This document shows, piece after piece, positions 23,428 through 43,086 of a DNA stretch of 64,000 nt. Position numbers and translations under genes: made by a program. This DNA is from Acanthochromis polyacanthus (lineage: Eukaryota > Chordata > Actinopteri > Pomacentridae), in the NCBI RefSeq assembly GCF_021347895.1, contig NC_067118.1, positions 12,651,015-12,715,014 on the forward strand. Direction: 5' to 3'. Numbering within the stretch: position 1 is the stretch's first letter; each line of letters begins with the position of its first letter. The notes under the pieces are model-generated. The model made no database searches. It saw nothing but the letters and a program-made list of their open reading frames with translations, and was not told where the DNA came from.

Positions 23428-24288
23428 CCGTATTTTCCGCACCATAAGGCGCAGTCTCGATTACGGGGTTTATTTCTGTACTTAAGCCATATATAAGGCG
23501 CACCGTATTATTGGGCCCGGCTAAAACAAGGAAACGGAAGCAAAACAGTGAGTTTGGTTGAACTTTATTCTACTACACATTTAAAAACACACTCACATTT
23601 TTTTTGATCAATCTTTTGTCACACATCCATGAAAGTCCTCATCTTCTGTATCTGAATTGAACAGCTGGGCAATTTCGACATCAAACATGCCGGGTTCACT
23701 CTCTTCATTGTCGGAGTCAGTCTCGTTGCAACCATGCCGGCAATGATGCCGAAGGAACCATATCTGATTGAATGAGCCATTTGCAGTTTCACTGTACCGG
23801 CCGTGTGTACTTAGACTTGCATGGCTTAATCTTTGAGAGAAGCATATGCTACTGGCAGGATCAACCAGATAGTCCAGACGGGACGAGCGTGCGGTGCACG
23901 CCGAGCGTAAAGCTGGGTGGCGGCGCCTGGGCGGGACCGGGGCCGCGAAGCGTGGCTGTGCTGGGGTGAATGGACAGACGGTGTGGCTTGGAGAAATGAC
24001 CGTGTCGACCACCGCCTGAGCAGAACGATGCCAGCAATGATGCAGACTTCCGCGAAAGCTCGGACAATAGTCAGTACTGTACGTAGCTTTATGTAATGTT
24101 CTCTAATAGGTTTATCGCTGCCAGCATGTGTAGTGTACGTATTACGTCCCTAGGTCGGCGGGAATTGGTCTGACAGTCAGATTTTGGAACTCAGTGCACA
24201 CATAAGACCCACTGGGTTAAAAAGCGCACCATCGATTTTTGAGAAAATTAAAGGCTTTTAAGTGCACCTTATAGTGCGGAAAATGCGG
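23428..24288 (-). mobile_element. TIR DNA transposon (CCGTATTTTCCGCAC family) carrying rDNA
   Basis: Ends CCGTATTTTCCGCACCATAA (23428 on) and TTATAGTGCGGAAAATGCGG (to 24288) are inverted repeats of about 26 bp flanked by TA. Repeated GCGCA motifs follow inside each end. A minus-strand open stretch at 23740-23608 encodes an acidic tail (ETDSDNEESEPG, LFNSDTEDEDF) of the kind that ends pogo/Tigger-like transposases. The catalytic part is gone, replaced by an rDNA-derived block. Superfamily assignment is inferred. Confidence 0.7.
23750..24027 (-). pseudogene. fragment of 18S rRNA 5' end plus probable 5' ETS
   Basis: The minus strand from about 23870 to 23752 reads GGTTGATCCTGCCAGTAGCA, then TATGCTTCTCTCAAAGATTA, GCCATGCAAGTCTAAGTACA, CACGGCCGGTACAGTGAAAC and on to ATGGTTCCTT. 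This is the first ~120 bases of eukaryotic 18S rRNA with a few changes. Upstream, to 24027, is GC-rich DNA placed where the external transcribed spacer would be. The block is flanked by 16 bp direct repeats ATGCC(G/A)GCAATGATGC at 23734-23749 and 24028-24043. It is too short to be a functional rRNA. Confidence 0.88.
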
Positions 24289-24342
24289 TATATTCAACAT
24301 TTTATAACTTTCTGTAAACTAAAGCACTTTCAGTGTCTTCTA

Positions 24343-24583
24343 AATGGTCTGTATTTTTATAGCACTTTACTATACCTGAAAGATACCCAAATCGCTTTAC
24401 AAGATACGTCACACACTGATGGTGGAAGCTGCCATGCCATGCAAGGCGCTAACCACGACTCACCAGGAGCAATTAGGGCTTCGGTGTCTTGCTCAGGGAC
24501 ACCTCGACATGAGCTCTCCGGGCCAAGGATCGAACCTCCGGTTGCAAGACGGCCACTCTACCCACTGAGCCATGCCGCCCCCA
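24343..24583 (-). mobile_element. tRNA-headed SINE
   Basis: On the minus strand the head reads GCGGCATGGCTCAGTGGGTA (A box TGGCTCAGTGG) and then GGAGGTTCGATCC (B box), as in a tRNA-derived SINE. The tail ends in AAAGCGATTTGGG and AGTGCTATAAAAATA-like sequence shared with fish LINEs. Confidence 0.75.
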
Positions 24584-24814
24584 ACCTCTAAAGTGGTCCA
24601 TTATGGGATAGCTACTTCGTCAGCCCTTAACAGGACTGTTATAATTAACGTTAGCACTGGTGCTAACAGCAACACACTTTATATTGAGTTGATACTGTTG
24701 GCTTGAAGTGCTGTAGTGATAAGAAAACTCTTTGCACAATTTACAAACAACCACACTTTTATCCAAGCTGACATCAGGAGTATTTTTAAAAGAAAAATTT
24801 CCTCCCAACAAGCT

Positions 24815-26130
24815 CAATGAGTCTCATCTTCTGAGAGACAAGCTGTGCAGCATGGGAGTGGACCCACACCTGGTTTCCTGGATTGGGGACTGCCTCACTG
24901 GCAGGTCACAGTTCATCAGGCTGGGTGGCTGCACATCGGACACTCTGGTCAGTAGCACCCGGCGCCACAGGGCACTGTTCTCTCCCCTGTACTGTTCACA
25001 CTATACACATCTGACTTCCAGTATGAGTCTGAGCTCTGCCACATACAGAAGTACTCGGACGATACTGTGATTGTTGGATGTGTGGAGGGTGGACAGGAAG
25101 GGGAGTACAGGGGCCTGGTGGAGGACTTCGTGGGATGGTGCAGCTCAAACCACCTGCAGCTGAACACCTCCAAAACCAAGGAGATGGTGGTGGATTTCAG
25201 GAGGAATAGACCCCATCCCCAACCTATTTCCATCAGGGGCACGGACGTGGAGGTGGTCAGGACCTGTAAGTACCTGGGACTGCAGTTGGACAGTAAACTG
25301 GACTGGTCAGTCAACACGGACAGCAAGACTGTAGATGCTGTCCCCCGGACCCCAGTCTCCTCAGGAAATACAGACAACTCTGTACTTCCAGAGGAGACTG
25401 GGGTCCTTTAACATCTGCAAGAAACTGCTGCAGATGTTCTACCAGTCTGTCGTGTCCAGTGTTCCCTTTTATGCTGTAGTCTGTTGGGGAGGGAGCATTA
25501 AAAAGAGGGATGCTGCATGGCTGGACAGACTGGTGAGGAGAGCTGGCTCAGTGGTGGGCACAGAGCTGAACTCTTTGGTTTCAATAGCAGAGAGAAGGAC
25601 CCTGGAAAAGATTCTCTCCATCCTGGACAACCCACAGCATCCTCTGCACAGGACTGTGATCAGGCAGAGGAATGTGTTCAGCTCCAGGCTGCTGTCTCCA
25701 ACCTGCTCCACCAGCAGACTCAGAAACTCTTTTGTGCCCCTGGACATCAGACTGTATAACTCATCACTGAGTGGTCGGGGTTCCCGTAGTCACATTTGGA
25801 CCTATGTTATTATTATTGTAGAATGTCCATGCACCTTAGGTGGTTCGATATAACTTTTATGTTTTTTTCCTACTACCTGTCAAAGCTACTTTTAATCACC
25901 ACTTTAATCACTACGTTCACTTTAATTTTATACTTCTGTGCCTTGAAATGTGTAAATACTGTATATTGAACTGTAATTTCAGTTTTATATACTAACCTCA
26001 ACTGTTAATGTTACTAATCTGCTTTTTTATTTTATTTTATGTTGTTGTATGTAAGGCTGCTGAACACTTAAATTTCCCTCGGGATTCATAAAGTATCCAT
26101 CCATCCATCCATCCATCCATCCTCCCCCTC
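24815..26130 (+). mobile_element. 5'-truncated LINE (jockey/CR1/L2-like) with (CATC)n tail
   Basis: A reverse transcriptase C-terminal half with frameshifts: SHLLRDKLCSMGVDPHLVSW, then APQGTVLSPVLFTLYTSDF, the catalytic YSDD near 25050, SNHLQLNTSKTKEMVVDFRR, KYLGLQLDSKLDW, and the thumb region RLVRRAGSVVG to RNSFVPLDIRLYN at 25780. A 3' UTR follows with AAATTTCCCTCGGGATT and a CATC repeat from about 26098. The endonuclease domain is missing. Confidence 0.85.
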
Positions 26131-26240
26131 TCCTTCCTTCCTTCCTTCCTTTGCTGTTTACCAAACCTCCTTGTGGGCTATGTGTCCTCTTCGCTGCAGA
26201 CCATAGATGGTATGCTGCAGACAAACTTTAGGTTCATTAC

Positions 26241-26253
26241 CGCCATCTACTGG
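26241..26253 (-). promoter_or_regulatory. CTCF-like motif
   Basis: Minus strand CCAGTAGATGGCG matches the CTCF core CCASYAGRKGGC. It lies between the LINE tail and the right end of the hAT element in the rhoa 5' intron. Single-motif evidence. Confidence 0.35.
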
Positions 26254-26863
26254 GCTGGATTGTTCATCAGTTTTACCAGTGTTCCACAAATTAGGTTACT
26301 GAAAAAGATTAAATGCGTTTATTTAACGCATTATTTGCTCTGTAATTAATTAATTGAAATCAACGCGTTCAAGTCCCAGCCCTAATAAAAACTCATAGAT
26401 CTGTAAGCCATTCAGCCTTCCTCCATCAATTTTATTATCTTGCTGGTCATTTTTGTTCTACGTCTGCACCCATACGTATGCATTATGTTGTTACAGAGTT
26501 GTTTTTGGTCTGAATGAATGTATAGGCTGGTAACACCAGCAGAATCCATTGAATTGCAGTACCTGAGGAGACAGGAGAGGACAATCTCATTGTTGCCAAA
26601 GAGCAGAGCTAAAAACTTGAACTTTTGAAAATATGTTGTAATGACTCATTGCAGTTGATTCATGTGCTCTCCATTGAATGGAAATGTCTTCTGAAATATG
26701 AAACGGCAAATTTGTTATTTTGCACAATGTTTTCACAGTGATTGCACTCATCATTGAACCTACTCAAATGTCATGGTTCAGCAGTTTTGTTTTTCAAAGA
26801 AAACTGTTGATACCACTGTCCTTAATAAGTTTCCATTTCTAACCAGCCTGAACTGTCCAGTAA

Positions 26864-35581
<8,718 letters not shown>

Positions 35582-38500
35582 AGCAGGCTAGGGAGTTAAA
35601 GGGGAAAATAACCTGTCCAACTCAAACACTTCTATTGTGTCTGCTTTGTTGTGATGGCAGGCAGAATTCAATAGGGCCTTTTTTGGGATGAAGGAAAGAA
35701 GTCAAACCAGGCCAAAAGGAAAAAGAAGGAGAAAAAAACAACAACAAAAAGGGGAGCATATACATTAATGTCCACGGCTATAACTTTTAGCTTTCAAATG
35801 CAAATGCTTTAATCTTGTGCTTTAGCACGGATTAGACCTGGCATTAGGCAAAAACAGAAAGAAGGGTACATCCCTCTGTCATACTTGTTAAAGTGTGGTT
35901 GGTTTTGGTCTTTAAGTAAGATTTCCATTTGTCTAAGTTGAATATGATGGTCTCCTTCATCCTAAACCATAGTTCTATGATTTGTGGCTGAGACCAGCTC
36001 CAGAACAAGTCATAGGTGTTCAGTACACCCACCGATGAATGCCTACTTAACTGCTGGAAGGCATTCAGTGTAACTGTGCTTGTCTTGTAGTTTATACCCT
36101 ACTGTTTTGTAATTTTTTCAACTTGCCCTTATTTCCCAGAAGAGACCAACTTAAAATCACACGGACCTGCTTTTGTTTTTTTATGAACATGTAGTATTTG
36201 ATCCAAAATGAGATTATTCATTTTTTAAGATAAATGCATGATGGTTATAAGACCAACTTGAGGCCAATTCATGCTTACTGCATCCATGTCATCAGTCACA
36301 AGTCCATCAGTAGTCTAAATTTTGTGATCGCCTGGACAGTCCACACTACAAGCATGTCTACTACACATGTGTTAAGAAAACAAGCAGTGATTAAAATAAA
36401 TGCTTGGTATAAAGAGAGACTCTACAAGGAGATTTTCTGTCATCCACACCAATTTATTGTTAAAAAAATTTTAATTAGTCGTTATCGGACTTTGGAGGAG
36501 TTTTGTTTGTACATGCTTTTATTGACGGAGTCCAGACATGGTATTAAGTTCTCCATTTTTGGGGGGATCAAAAAATCCTTTGCTGCGTTGACACACTATG
36601 CCTGGCACACTTCAGGAATAATCACTGATAGGCTGCTACAATGTCAGCTGCTGGTTTCTTGTGCTTTTGTATGTTCAATATGAGGGGAAATGCAACCAGC
36701 TGCGTAGCAGACTGGCATGGTTCTATTGAAGTATGAACAGAGCTGCATCTACATCCTATTGACCTATGAATACAGACATGGAAAGTGTTTTATAGAATTT
36801 CAAGTTATTTGACCTGAACTTACCTTTCAAGCCAGAAAACTGTGATTTAATTGATGTGGACAGTAACACACTGTACTGAGTTGGGTATTCAAGGAGGTAC
36901 CAAAAGTGTATTATCCTCTAGACAGTTCTCAGATAGTAGCAGAGCCCTAATTTATCTCTCAACACAGAGTTTCTGATTTTTCCATCAAACAGAGTTATAT
37001 TAGATACCAGAAAAGCAAGTGTATTCCATCACATGCCTTTATGCTTTGAGGTATAATACACATTTTCACAGCATAAATACAGGACAGGTATACTGTCATG
37101 TCAGATCTTCTCTTTTCCATTTCAGACACTTTTCCTCATTCACTTAGGTTTTGGTATTATTTTATCACTACCATCATTGAACAAAACACCTAAGCCCCTT
37201 TCAGACATGCACTCTGCTCTGTTAATCTGATGGCAAGTTTAAAAGTCAGTTTCATGTCTGAATGCACACCCTAGTCATGTGTCTGTACAAGTTACTGTCC
37301 GACCAATTCTGTATCACTTTCAACACAGTACATGCCCAAACTTAACCATTACATTAATGGATAGACACACACAAACATGGGTTCACAAGTTCTGTGGAGA
37401 GATTTAGAGAAGAATTTTTCCACATTCAGCTCCAATATTAGTCAAAAAACATCAGATGCTTAATAAACAGTTGGTGTGTCAAATTCACAACACACCTTTC
37501 CTCTCACTCATTTTGCTCTACAATTTCAAATCTGGTGCTACAGAATTAAATGTTCATTAAAGTACTATTTTATTGCAATGAAAACAGACAACAGATCAAA
37601 CGTTAATGAAACTCACCAATGATGAATGTAATCCAAGTTTTTTTCCCCTCTAACAAGATGTTAACAGAAACTAAAGTTTGTTGCTTTCACCTTTTTATAA
37701 CTATTCTCTCTGAAGATTTTAATTACTTGCAGTATCAGGCTGCAGTAGGATCCATATGCACATATTCAAAGAGCGCGCGAGATGCGCACATTTGCACAAG
37801 GTCAACAGCAGCACTGGTAACTTCAGTTAATGTATACAATATCAAAAAATTATAACAGAGAGAGCATGGAGACCATCTGGATGATCAGATCCAGTCCAGG
37901 ATCTGACAGCAAATCATGCTGTAGGCTTATGAGTTTTCATATCAGACAGATGTGTCACACACAGAATCGCAGTTTAGTTTCCAGCTGTTTAGGACTATTT
38001 TTATTTATTGCATACCTGGAGTATCAGACAGCGATAGAATCAGCATGTATCTCGAAAGAGAGTGCTGCACACATTTACACATGTAACAACAGCAGCACTT
38101 TTATTAATTAGTTTTTAATATAAATTATTTATGTCATGGAAAAGGATCAGTCCGTATCAGTACTTTTCTTCACCTCAGACAGGTGAACTGCTAAGCAATG
38201 AATCAAAGATTGTCAGCTGCAGTTAAAATTTTTGTCCAAGTGCAGCAGTCCTCAGGTTAAGTCCTTCGCTTCAGTTTTAAATGTTAGAAGTAAATTGGGC
38301 TGGTATTTATTTAAACACTTGGGTAAACTGTTACTTTAGATTTAACTTGTTATTGTAGTATTGTGCATTTTACATCACATGGTATAATCTTACATGAATG
38401 ACTAATTTTACATGCGTACCACATCTCTCTTTGGCACTTTGGGAAGTATCTCTGCATGAAAACATAACCTATGAATAAAGGACCAGTATGCTGTCACTTT

Positions 38501-39330
38501 AATGGATTGATAAAGGCAGCAAAGTTCCATTTCCCATATCTGAAGTGGGTTTTTATTTCTCCATTTTAAAAAAGTCTTCCACTACCAGTAAGCAAAAAAT
38601 ACTAGAATTTCCTACTACACTCTTTGAGAGTGCAGAAACAGGTAATTTTACTCCACAGACTGCAACAAAATCTGAGCCAGATGGTTACAGCTTAAGGTGC
38701 AATTTTGTGACTAAGTACGATGTCCCAATTGTGTGATACTGCATAAAACAGTATGAACTTTGTAAAGGCAGCTTTAGTATGTGCTGAAAGGAAAAAGGAA
38801 AAGTATATGATTTGGAGTACAGGGTCAGTAACCTAACAGCCATCAAAAAAAGCAAAGAAGTAACTGCAAACAACTGGTGAAGGAAAACAGAATCTCTTTT
38901 CAAGAGATACTGGTATGCTTGTGCTGTACTAATAAAACAAATACTGTGGAAATGTACACTATTCAAAATTTTAGTGTGAGATGTACAGTTGTAGAATCTC
39001 TCCCATTATTTAAATATAAGCTTTTATTTGAACATTTAGAGTGCACCCGTATGTATGTTTTATCTCCTCTCACAGGACAACTATTGTTTTTCTGCTTTGT
39101 ATTTTGTATGTTATTTTACTTTTATGTGATAGTCTACTGACTAACCTCAAATTATTTGCACACATGAAGATCAGTGTGGTATACACTTTGAAAACATGAT
39201 TCAAAATGCAACTGGTGTTGGTCAGTTTTTCATACTTATTTTCACAGACAAATATATCCTCATATTCCTCCATGTGTCTTTTCTAATGTTTTAATGTAAT
39301 GCCTAATGGAAATAAACTTAACATAATGAT
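35582..39330 (+). other. rhoa: rhoa 3' UTR and downstream region
   Basis: After the stop the DNA is AT-rich with many ATTTA-like words and several AATAAA hexamers (for example 39310-39315). RhoA transcripts in vertebrates have long 3' UTRs, so the message may extend several kb. The exact end cannot be fixed by eye. Open frames here are random. Confidence 0.45.
37735..38105 (+). repeat. dispersed repeat with internal duplication
   Basis: Two related units (about 37735-37815 and 38020-38105) share GTATCAG(G/A)C(T/A)G, GAATCAGCATG/GGATCCATATG, and a GCACACATTTACAC/GCACATTTGCAC block followed by AACAGCAGCAC. Between them is sequence inverted relative to 20890-21190. Family unknown. Confidence 0.5.
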
Positions 39331-39696
39331 TGAATTTTACCACTGGCATCACCTCTTACATTCTTTGTCCTCTTTATGCAATTACAGTGTTACACAACAC
39401 TACAAAGCTAAAGTTTGATCAACCCCACTGATTTTTGATACAAAATCTGATAGACTGGACTTTGGGAAATGTGTCTAAAATGTTCAATATTGCCATTTCA
39501 AGATTTTAAAGATACAGTTGTAGTCATAAAGAATATATCAGACCACACACACAAACCAAATTCTTTCTGTTATTAGTTATGATAATTAGGGTTCTGTTTA
39601 CACTTAGAGGTAAAATTGGTGATGTGTTCTTTTTTCTAAATACCACAGCAGGAAAAAAGAAAAAGCTGAGTTAAAAATGAAGACGTGAAGCTTTCC

Positions 39697-40068
39697 ATCC
39701 ATCCATTCTCTATACACCGCTTTATCCTCACTAGGGTCGCGGGGGGTGCTGGAGCCTATCCCAGCTGACTTGGGCGAAGGCAGGGGACACCCTGGACAGG
39801 TCGCCAGTCTATCGCAGGGCTACATATACAGACAAACAATCACACTCACATTCACACCTATGGGCAGTTTAGAGTAACCAATTAACCTCAAAATATTTTT
39901 GGACTGTGGGAGGAAGCCGGAGTACCCAGAGAAAACCCACACATGCACAGGGAGAACACGCAAACTCCATGCAGAAAGATCTCAGGCCCACCCCAGGATT
40001 TGAACTGGGGATCTTCTTGCTGCTAGGCGAAAGGGCTAACCATTACTCCACTGTGCAGCCCACATGAA
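39697..40068 (-). mobile_element. tRNA-headed SINE-like repeat with GGATGGATGG tail
   Basis: Minus strand: the head reads GGCTGCACAGTGGAGTAATG then GTTAGCCCTTTCGCC (A box region) and CCAGTTCAAATCC (B box), the body contains GTTTGCGTGTTCTCCCTGTG, and the tail is GGATGGATGG. This is the commonest short retroposon in the window; related copies are at 42590, 47716, 56969, 60424 and 61497. It lies between rhoa and the Nudix gene. Confidence 0.8.
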
Positions 40069-40561
40069 ACCTTACAAATGAAAGATAGTACACAATACTT
40101 GACAAATGGGCTTGGAAAAGAAACTGTTGACTCCTGAAAATGTGACCTTTTTTACTGCAAAGTCAGTAGGAAATATAGTCTATACGTTGATAAGGTAAGA
40201 AATGATCCTTTGTTTTCTTGAAATAATAATTCTATCCCTCAAACTTTACTTTCCTCAAAGAATCAGAACTTTGGCATTCCAGCTGTCAGTCTGTTGAGGT
40301 AATCTGGAGAAGTTTCACTTCTCGCAAGTTGGACTGGTTTGATGGGGATCCATACTGTCTGGCTGTTCCCCTAATAGGAATGAGATCCCACTCCATTATA
40401 GACAGAAGATGAGCAGATGTGGATTTTTCTGTCTAAATGGCCAGCATCGTGTCACTTCACTGTTCTCAGGAATAGAGATTTCGATGACCTTGTCCTCTTG
40501 CTCAGTTGTGCCCCGGAGATTTACACTTTCTTCTATTCTCAGTCTATTCAGTACAGGTAAC

Positions 40562-40858
40562 ATGTTGTTATGACCCAGCTGTCTAGGTTAACCGGACCAT
40601 AACAAAAGAAACCGAAACAACAGAGTGGAAGTTGATGATTTATTTTGAAAAGGTGGATATGGAAACAAAAACGATACAGAAAACTGAGGGGATTAAAAGC
40701 AAATGGGTGCTACCAGCAGCAAGGAAATAAACATAACAAAAGGCGAGCTTTACTCTGAAGCCGATAGTACACCAGCTGAAAAAGAAATACAAACAAATAA
40801 CTACTTCAAAGAAAACTCTCAACCCAAAAATAGACTGCAGCAGCACGCCTAACTGAAA
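40562..40858 (+). repeat. LTR-like fragment (tentative)
   Basis: Begins TGTTATGACCCAGCTGTCTA and is purine-rich with several AACAAAA/AAATAACTA words, like a solo or partial fish LTR. No partner LTR or coding region is seen, and it ends at the next Tc1 terminus. Confidence 0.25.
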
Positions 40859-40862
40859 TATA

Positions 40863-41765
40863 CACTGCTCAAAAAAATTTAAGGAACATTTTTTAATCTA
40901 AGTATTGCATCAAATCAGTGAAACATGTGGGATACTGATCTGGTCAAGTAAGTACCTGAGGGGCTTTTTAGTCAGTTTCAGCTGCTTTGGTATTCATAAA
41001 ATTAACAACAGATGCACTAGTGGGGTAACAATGAGACAACCCCCAAAACAGGAATGAGTTTACAGGTGAAGGCCACTGACATTTTTTTCCTTCCTAATAT
41101 TGTCTGACTGTTTTTCACTAGTTTTGCATTTGGCTAGGGTAAGTGTCACTTCTGGTAGCATGAGGCAATACCTGGACCCTACAGTTCCACAGACAGTCCA
41201 ACTCCTCCAGGATGGCACATCAATGCGTGCCATTGCCAGAAGGTTCGCTGTGTCTCCCAGCACATTCTCAAGCGCATGGAGTAGATTCCAGGAGACAGGC
41301 AATTAGTCTGGGAGAGCTTGACAGGGCTGTCGAAGGTCCTCAACCGATCAGCAGGACAGGTATCTGCTCCTTTGTGCAAGGAGGAACAGGATGAGCACTG
41401 CAATAGCTCTACAAAATGACCTCCAGCAGACCACTGGTGTGAATGTCTCTGATCAAATAATCAGAAAGAGATATAATGAGAGTGGTCTGAGGGCCTGATG
41501 TCCTCTAGTGGCCCCTGTGCTCGCTGACTGACACCGTGGAGCTCGGCTGGCATTTACCATAGAACACAGCAATTTGCAAGTCCACCACTGGTGCCCTGTG
41601 CTTTTCACAGATGAGAGCAGATTCACCCTGAGCGCATGTGACAGGCATGAAAGGATCTGGAGAAGCCGTGGAGAACGTTATGCTGCCTGTAACATTGTTC
41701 AGCATGACTGGTTTGGTGGTGGGTCAGTAATGGTGTGGGAAGGCATATCCATGGAGGGACAATGT
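40863..41765 (+). mobile_element. Tc1 element, right part truncated
   Basis: The left end CACTGCTCAAAAAAATTTAAGG follows TA. The plus strand carries a transposase relic: MRQYLDPTVPQTVQLLQDGT then SMRAIARRFAVSPSTFSSAW (41159-41306), and CPVLFTDESRFTLSACDRHE near 41600 with the first catalytic Asp, then WFGGGSVMVWEGISMEGQ. It is cut near 41760 by a short GT/CA-rich patch, so the rest of the DDE domain is lost. Confidence 0.82.
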
Positions 41766-41829
41766 GTGTGCAAGCACACACATTATTGTACATACATTTA
41801 CACATATATGTACACACACGCCACCACCT

Positions 41830-42540
41830 AAAATGTATGTCACCCCTTTGTCACCACATTAATATTTCTCTAAGTTCGCTCCTGCACAAAACCAAACACC
41901 TTGTACCAAGTAGCCACATTTTGTCCACAGCATAAGTTGAGATACAAGTTGCCACACTCGAGTCTGGCAAGTGGCGGTTTCTGACAGTTCCTGAGCGAGT
42001 TCTGCACACAATTTGGCTAGAGCTAACTACCTCACAACTAGTGTTATCAGACCGAAGTCCACGTTTCCACTGATCAAATATCTATTTCTTGTGTTTCTTG
42101 GTCTAAGAAGTTCTCTTCTAATTATTGCTATCCCTCACTAATGGTTTCTTCACAGCAGTTCCACCATGAAAACTTGATTCGTTCAGTCTTCTACCAACAA
42201 CTGACATTGATATGAGTATGCTACTTGAACTTTGCGAAGCACTGATGTAGACTCTAATCTGAGGTGCTGCAATTGTTTATTTCTGAGGCCAGTAACTACT
42301 GTATTCCCCTCTGTAGCAGAGGGAACTCTTCGTCTTGGTGCAGTCCTCATGAAAGGCAGAGTTTGATCTGACTGACATTTTAGACACTTTCAAATTCTTG
42401 ATATATTGAAAATTGACTGACATTCGTGTCTTCAAGTAACAATAGACTCTTGTTGCATAGTTGAGTGGTTCTTGCCATAATATAGATTAGTTACGGTAGA
42501 ATGGTTGAATAAGGCTTTTGACTGTATACCAACACTACCT
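41830..42540 (-). mobile_element. heavily decayed Tc1 relic
   Basis: Minus-strand similarity by wording to the relic at 27776-28900: TCTAATCTGAGGTGCTGC, GAGGCCAGTAACT, AGCAGAGGGAACTCTTCGTC and GAGTGGTTCTTGCCATAA follow in the same order as there. No open frame of useful length remains. Confidence 0.55.
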
Positions 42541-42589
42541 CAGCCCTCAACTCATGGCCTCACATGTATTTAGAAGTAAGAAACACCAA

Positions 42590-42952
42590 CAGCAGGCTTC
42601 ACAGTGGAGTAGTGGTTAGCACTTTTGCCTTGCAGCAAGAAGATCCCCGGTTCAAATCCCAGGGTGGGCCTGGGATCTTTCTGCATGGAGTTTGCATGTT
42701 CTCCCTGTGCATGCATGGGTTTTCTCCGGGCACTCCGGCTTCCTCCCACAGTCCAAAAATATGCTGAGGTTAATTGGTTACTCTAAATTGCCCGTGAGTG
42801 TGATTGTCTGTCTGTATATATAGCCCTGCAACAGACTGGCGACCTGTCCAGGGTGTCCCCTGCCTTTGCCCGAGTCAGCTGGGATAGGCTCCAGCACCCC
42901 CCACAACCTTTGTGAGGATAAAGCGGTGTATAGAGAATGGATGGATGGAAAC
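42590..42952 (+). mobile_element. tRNA-headed SINE-like repeat
   Basis: Plus-strand copy: AGTGGTTAGCACTTTTGCCT (A box area), CCCCGGTTCAAATCC (B box), GAGTTTGCATGTTCTCCCTG, and a tail AGAGAATGGATGGATGG. Complete from head to tail. Confidence 0.8.
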
Positions 42953-43086
42953 ACCAACAGCTGATTTGATGAGGCTCACATTTACTGAAATCCAATCCAG
43001 ATTCCATCTTCATTTAGCTGGTTAACATATTACCAGCAGTGTGCAAAGGGTCATTAAGGCTACTTGGAGTGATCTAAAATATAAAC

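Larger units (their letters stand above)
22799..26384 (+). mobile_element. 3.6 kb hAT element with nested insertions and perfect 8 bp duplication
   Basis: The left end TAGTGGTGGGATGCGATTAA and the right end CGCGTTCAAGTCCCAGCCCTA form inverted termini, with further inverted similarity in the AATTAATTACA blocks. ATAAAAAC occurs exactly on both sides (22791-22798 and 26385-26392), an 8 bp duplication as expected for hAT. No hAT transposase is seen. The interior holds a TIR element with rDNA (23428-24288), a SINE (24343-24583) and a LINE fragment (24815-26130). It lies in the rhoa 5' intron. Confidence 0.8.

Noticed and set aside
23752..23871. A genuine 18S rRNA gene
   Set aside because: Only about 120 bp of the roughly 1.8 kb gene is present, with substitutions, inside a transposon.
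23608..24012. 134-codon minus-strand ORF across the rDNA-carrying element
   Set aside because: Most of it is an antisense-independent translation of 18S rRNA and spacer sequence joined to a transposase tail. It is a by-product of the insertion, not a gene.
24540..24583. Possible tRNA gene (A and B boxes on the minus strand)
   Set aside because: The boxes belong to a SINE head. The sequence continues into a retroposon body and tail instead of folding as a full tRNA. The same holds for the other SINE copies.
36234..36683. 149-codon ORF in the rhoa 3' region
   Set aside because: It has no recognisable domain, its composition is like the AT-rich surroundings, and it lies within the expected rhoa 3' UTR.
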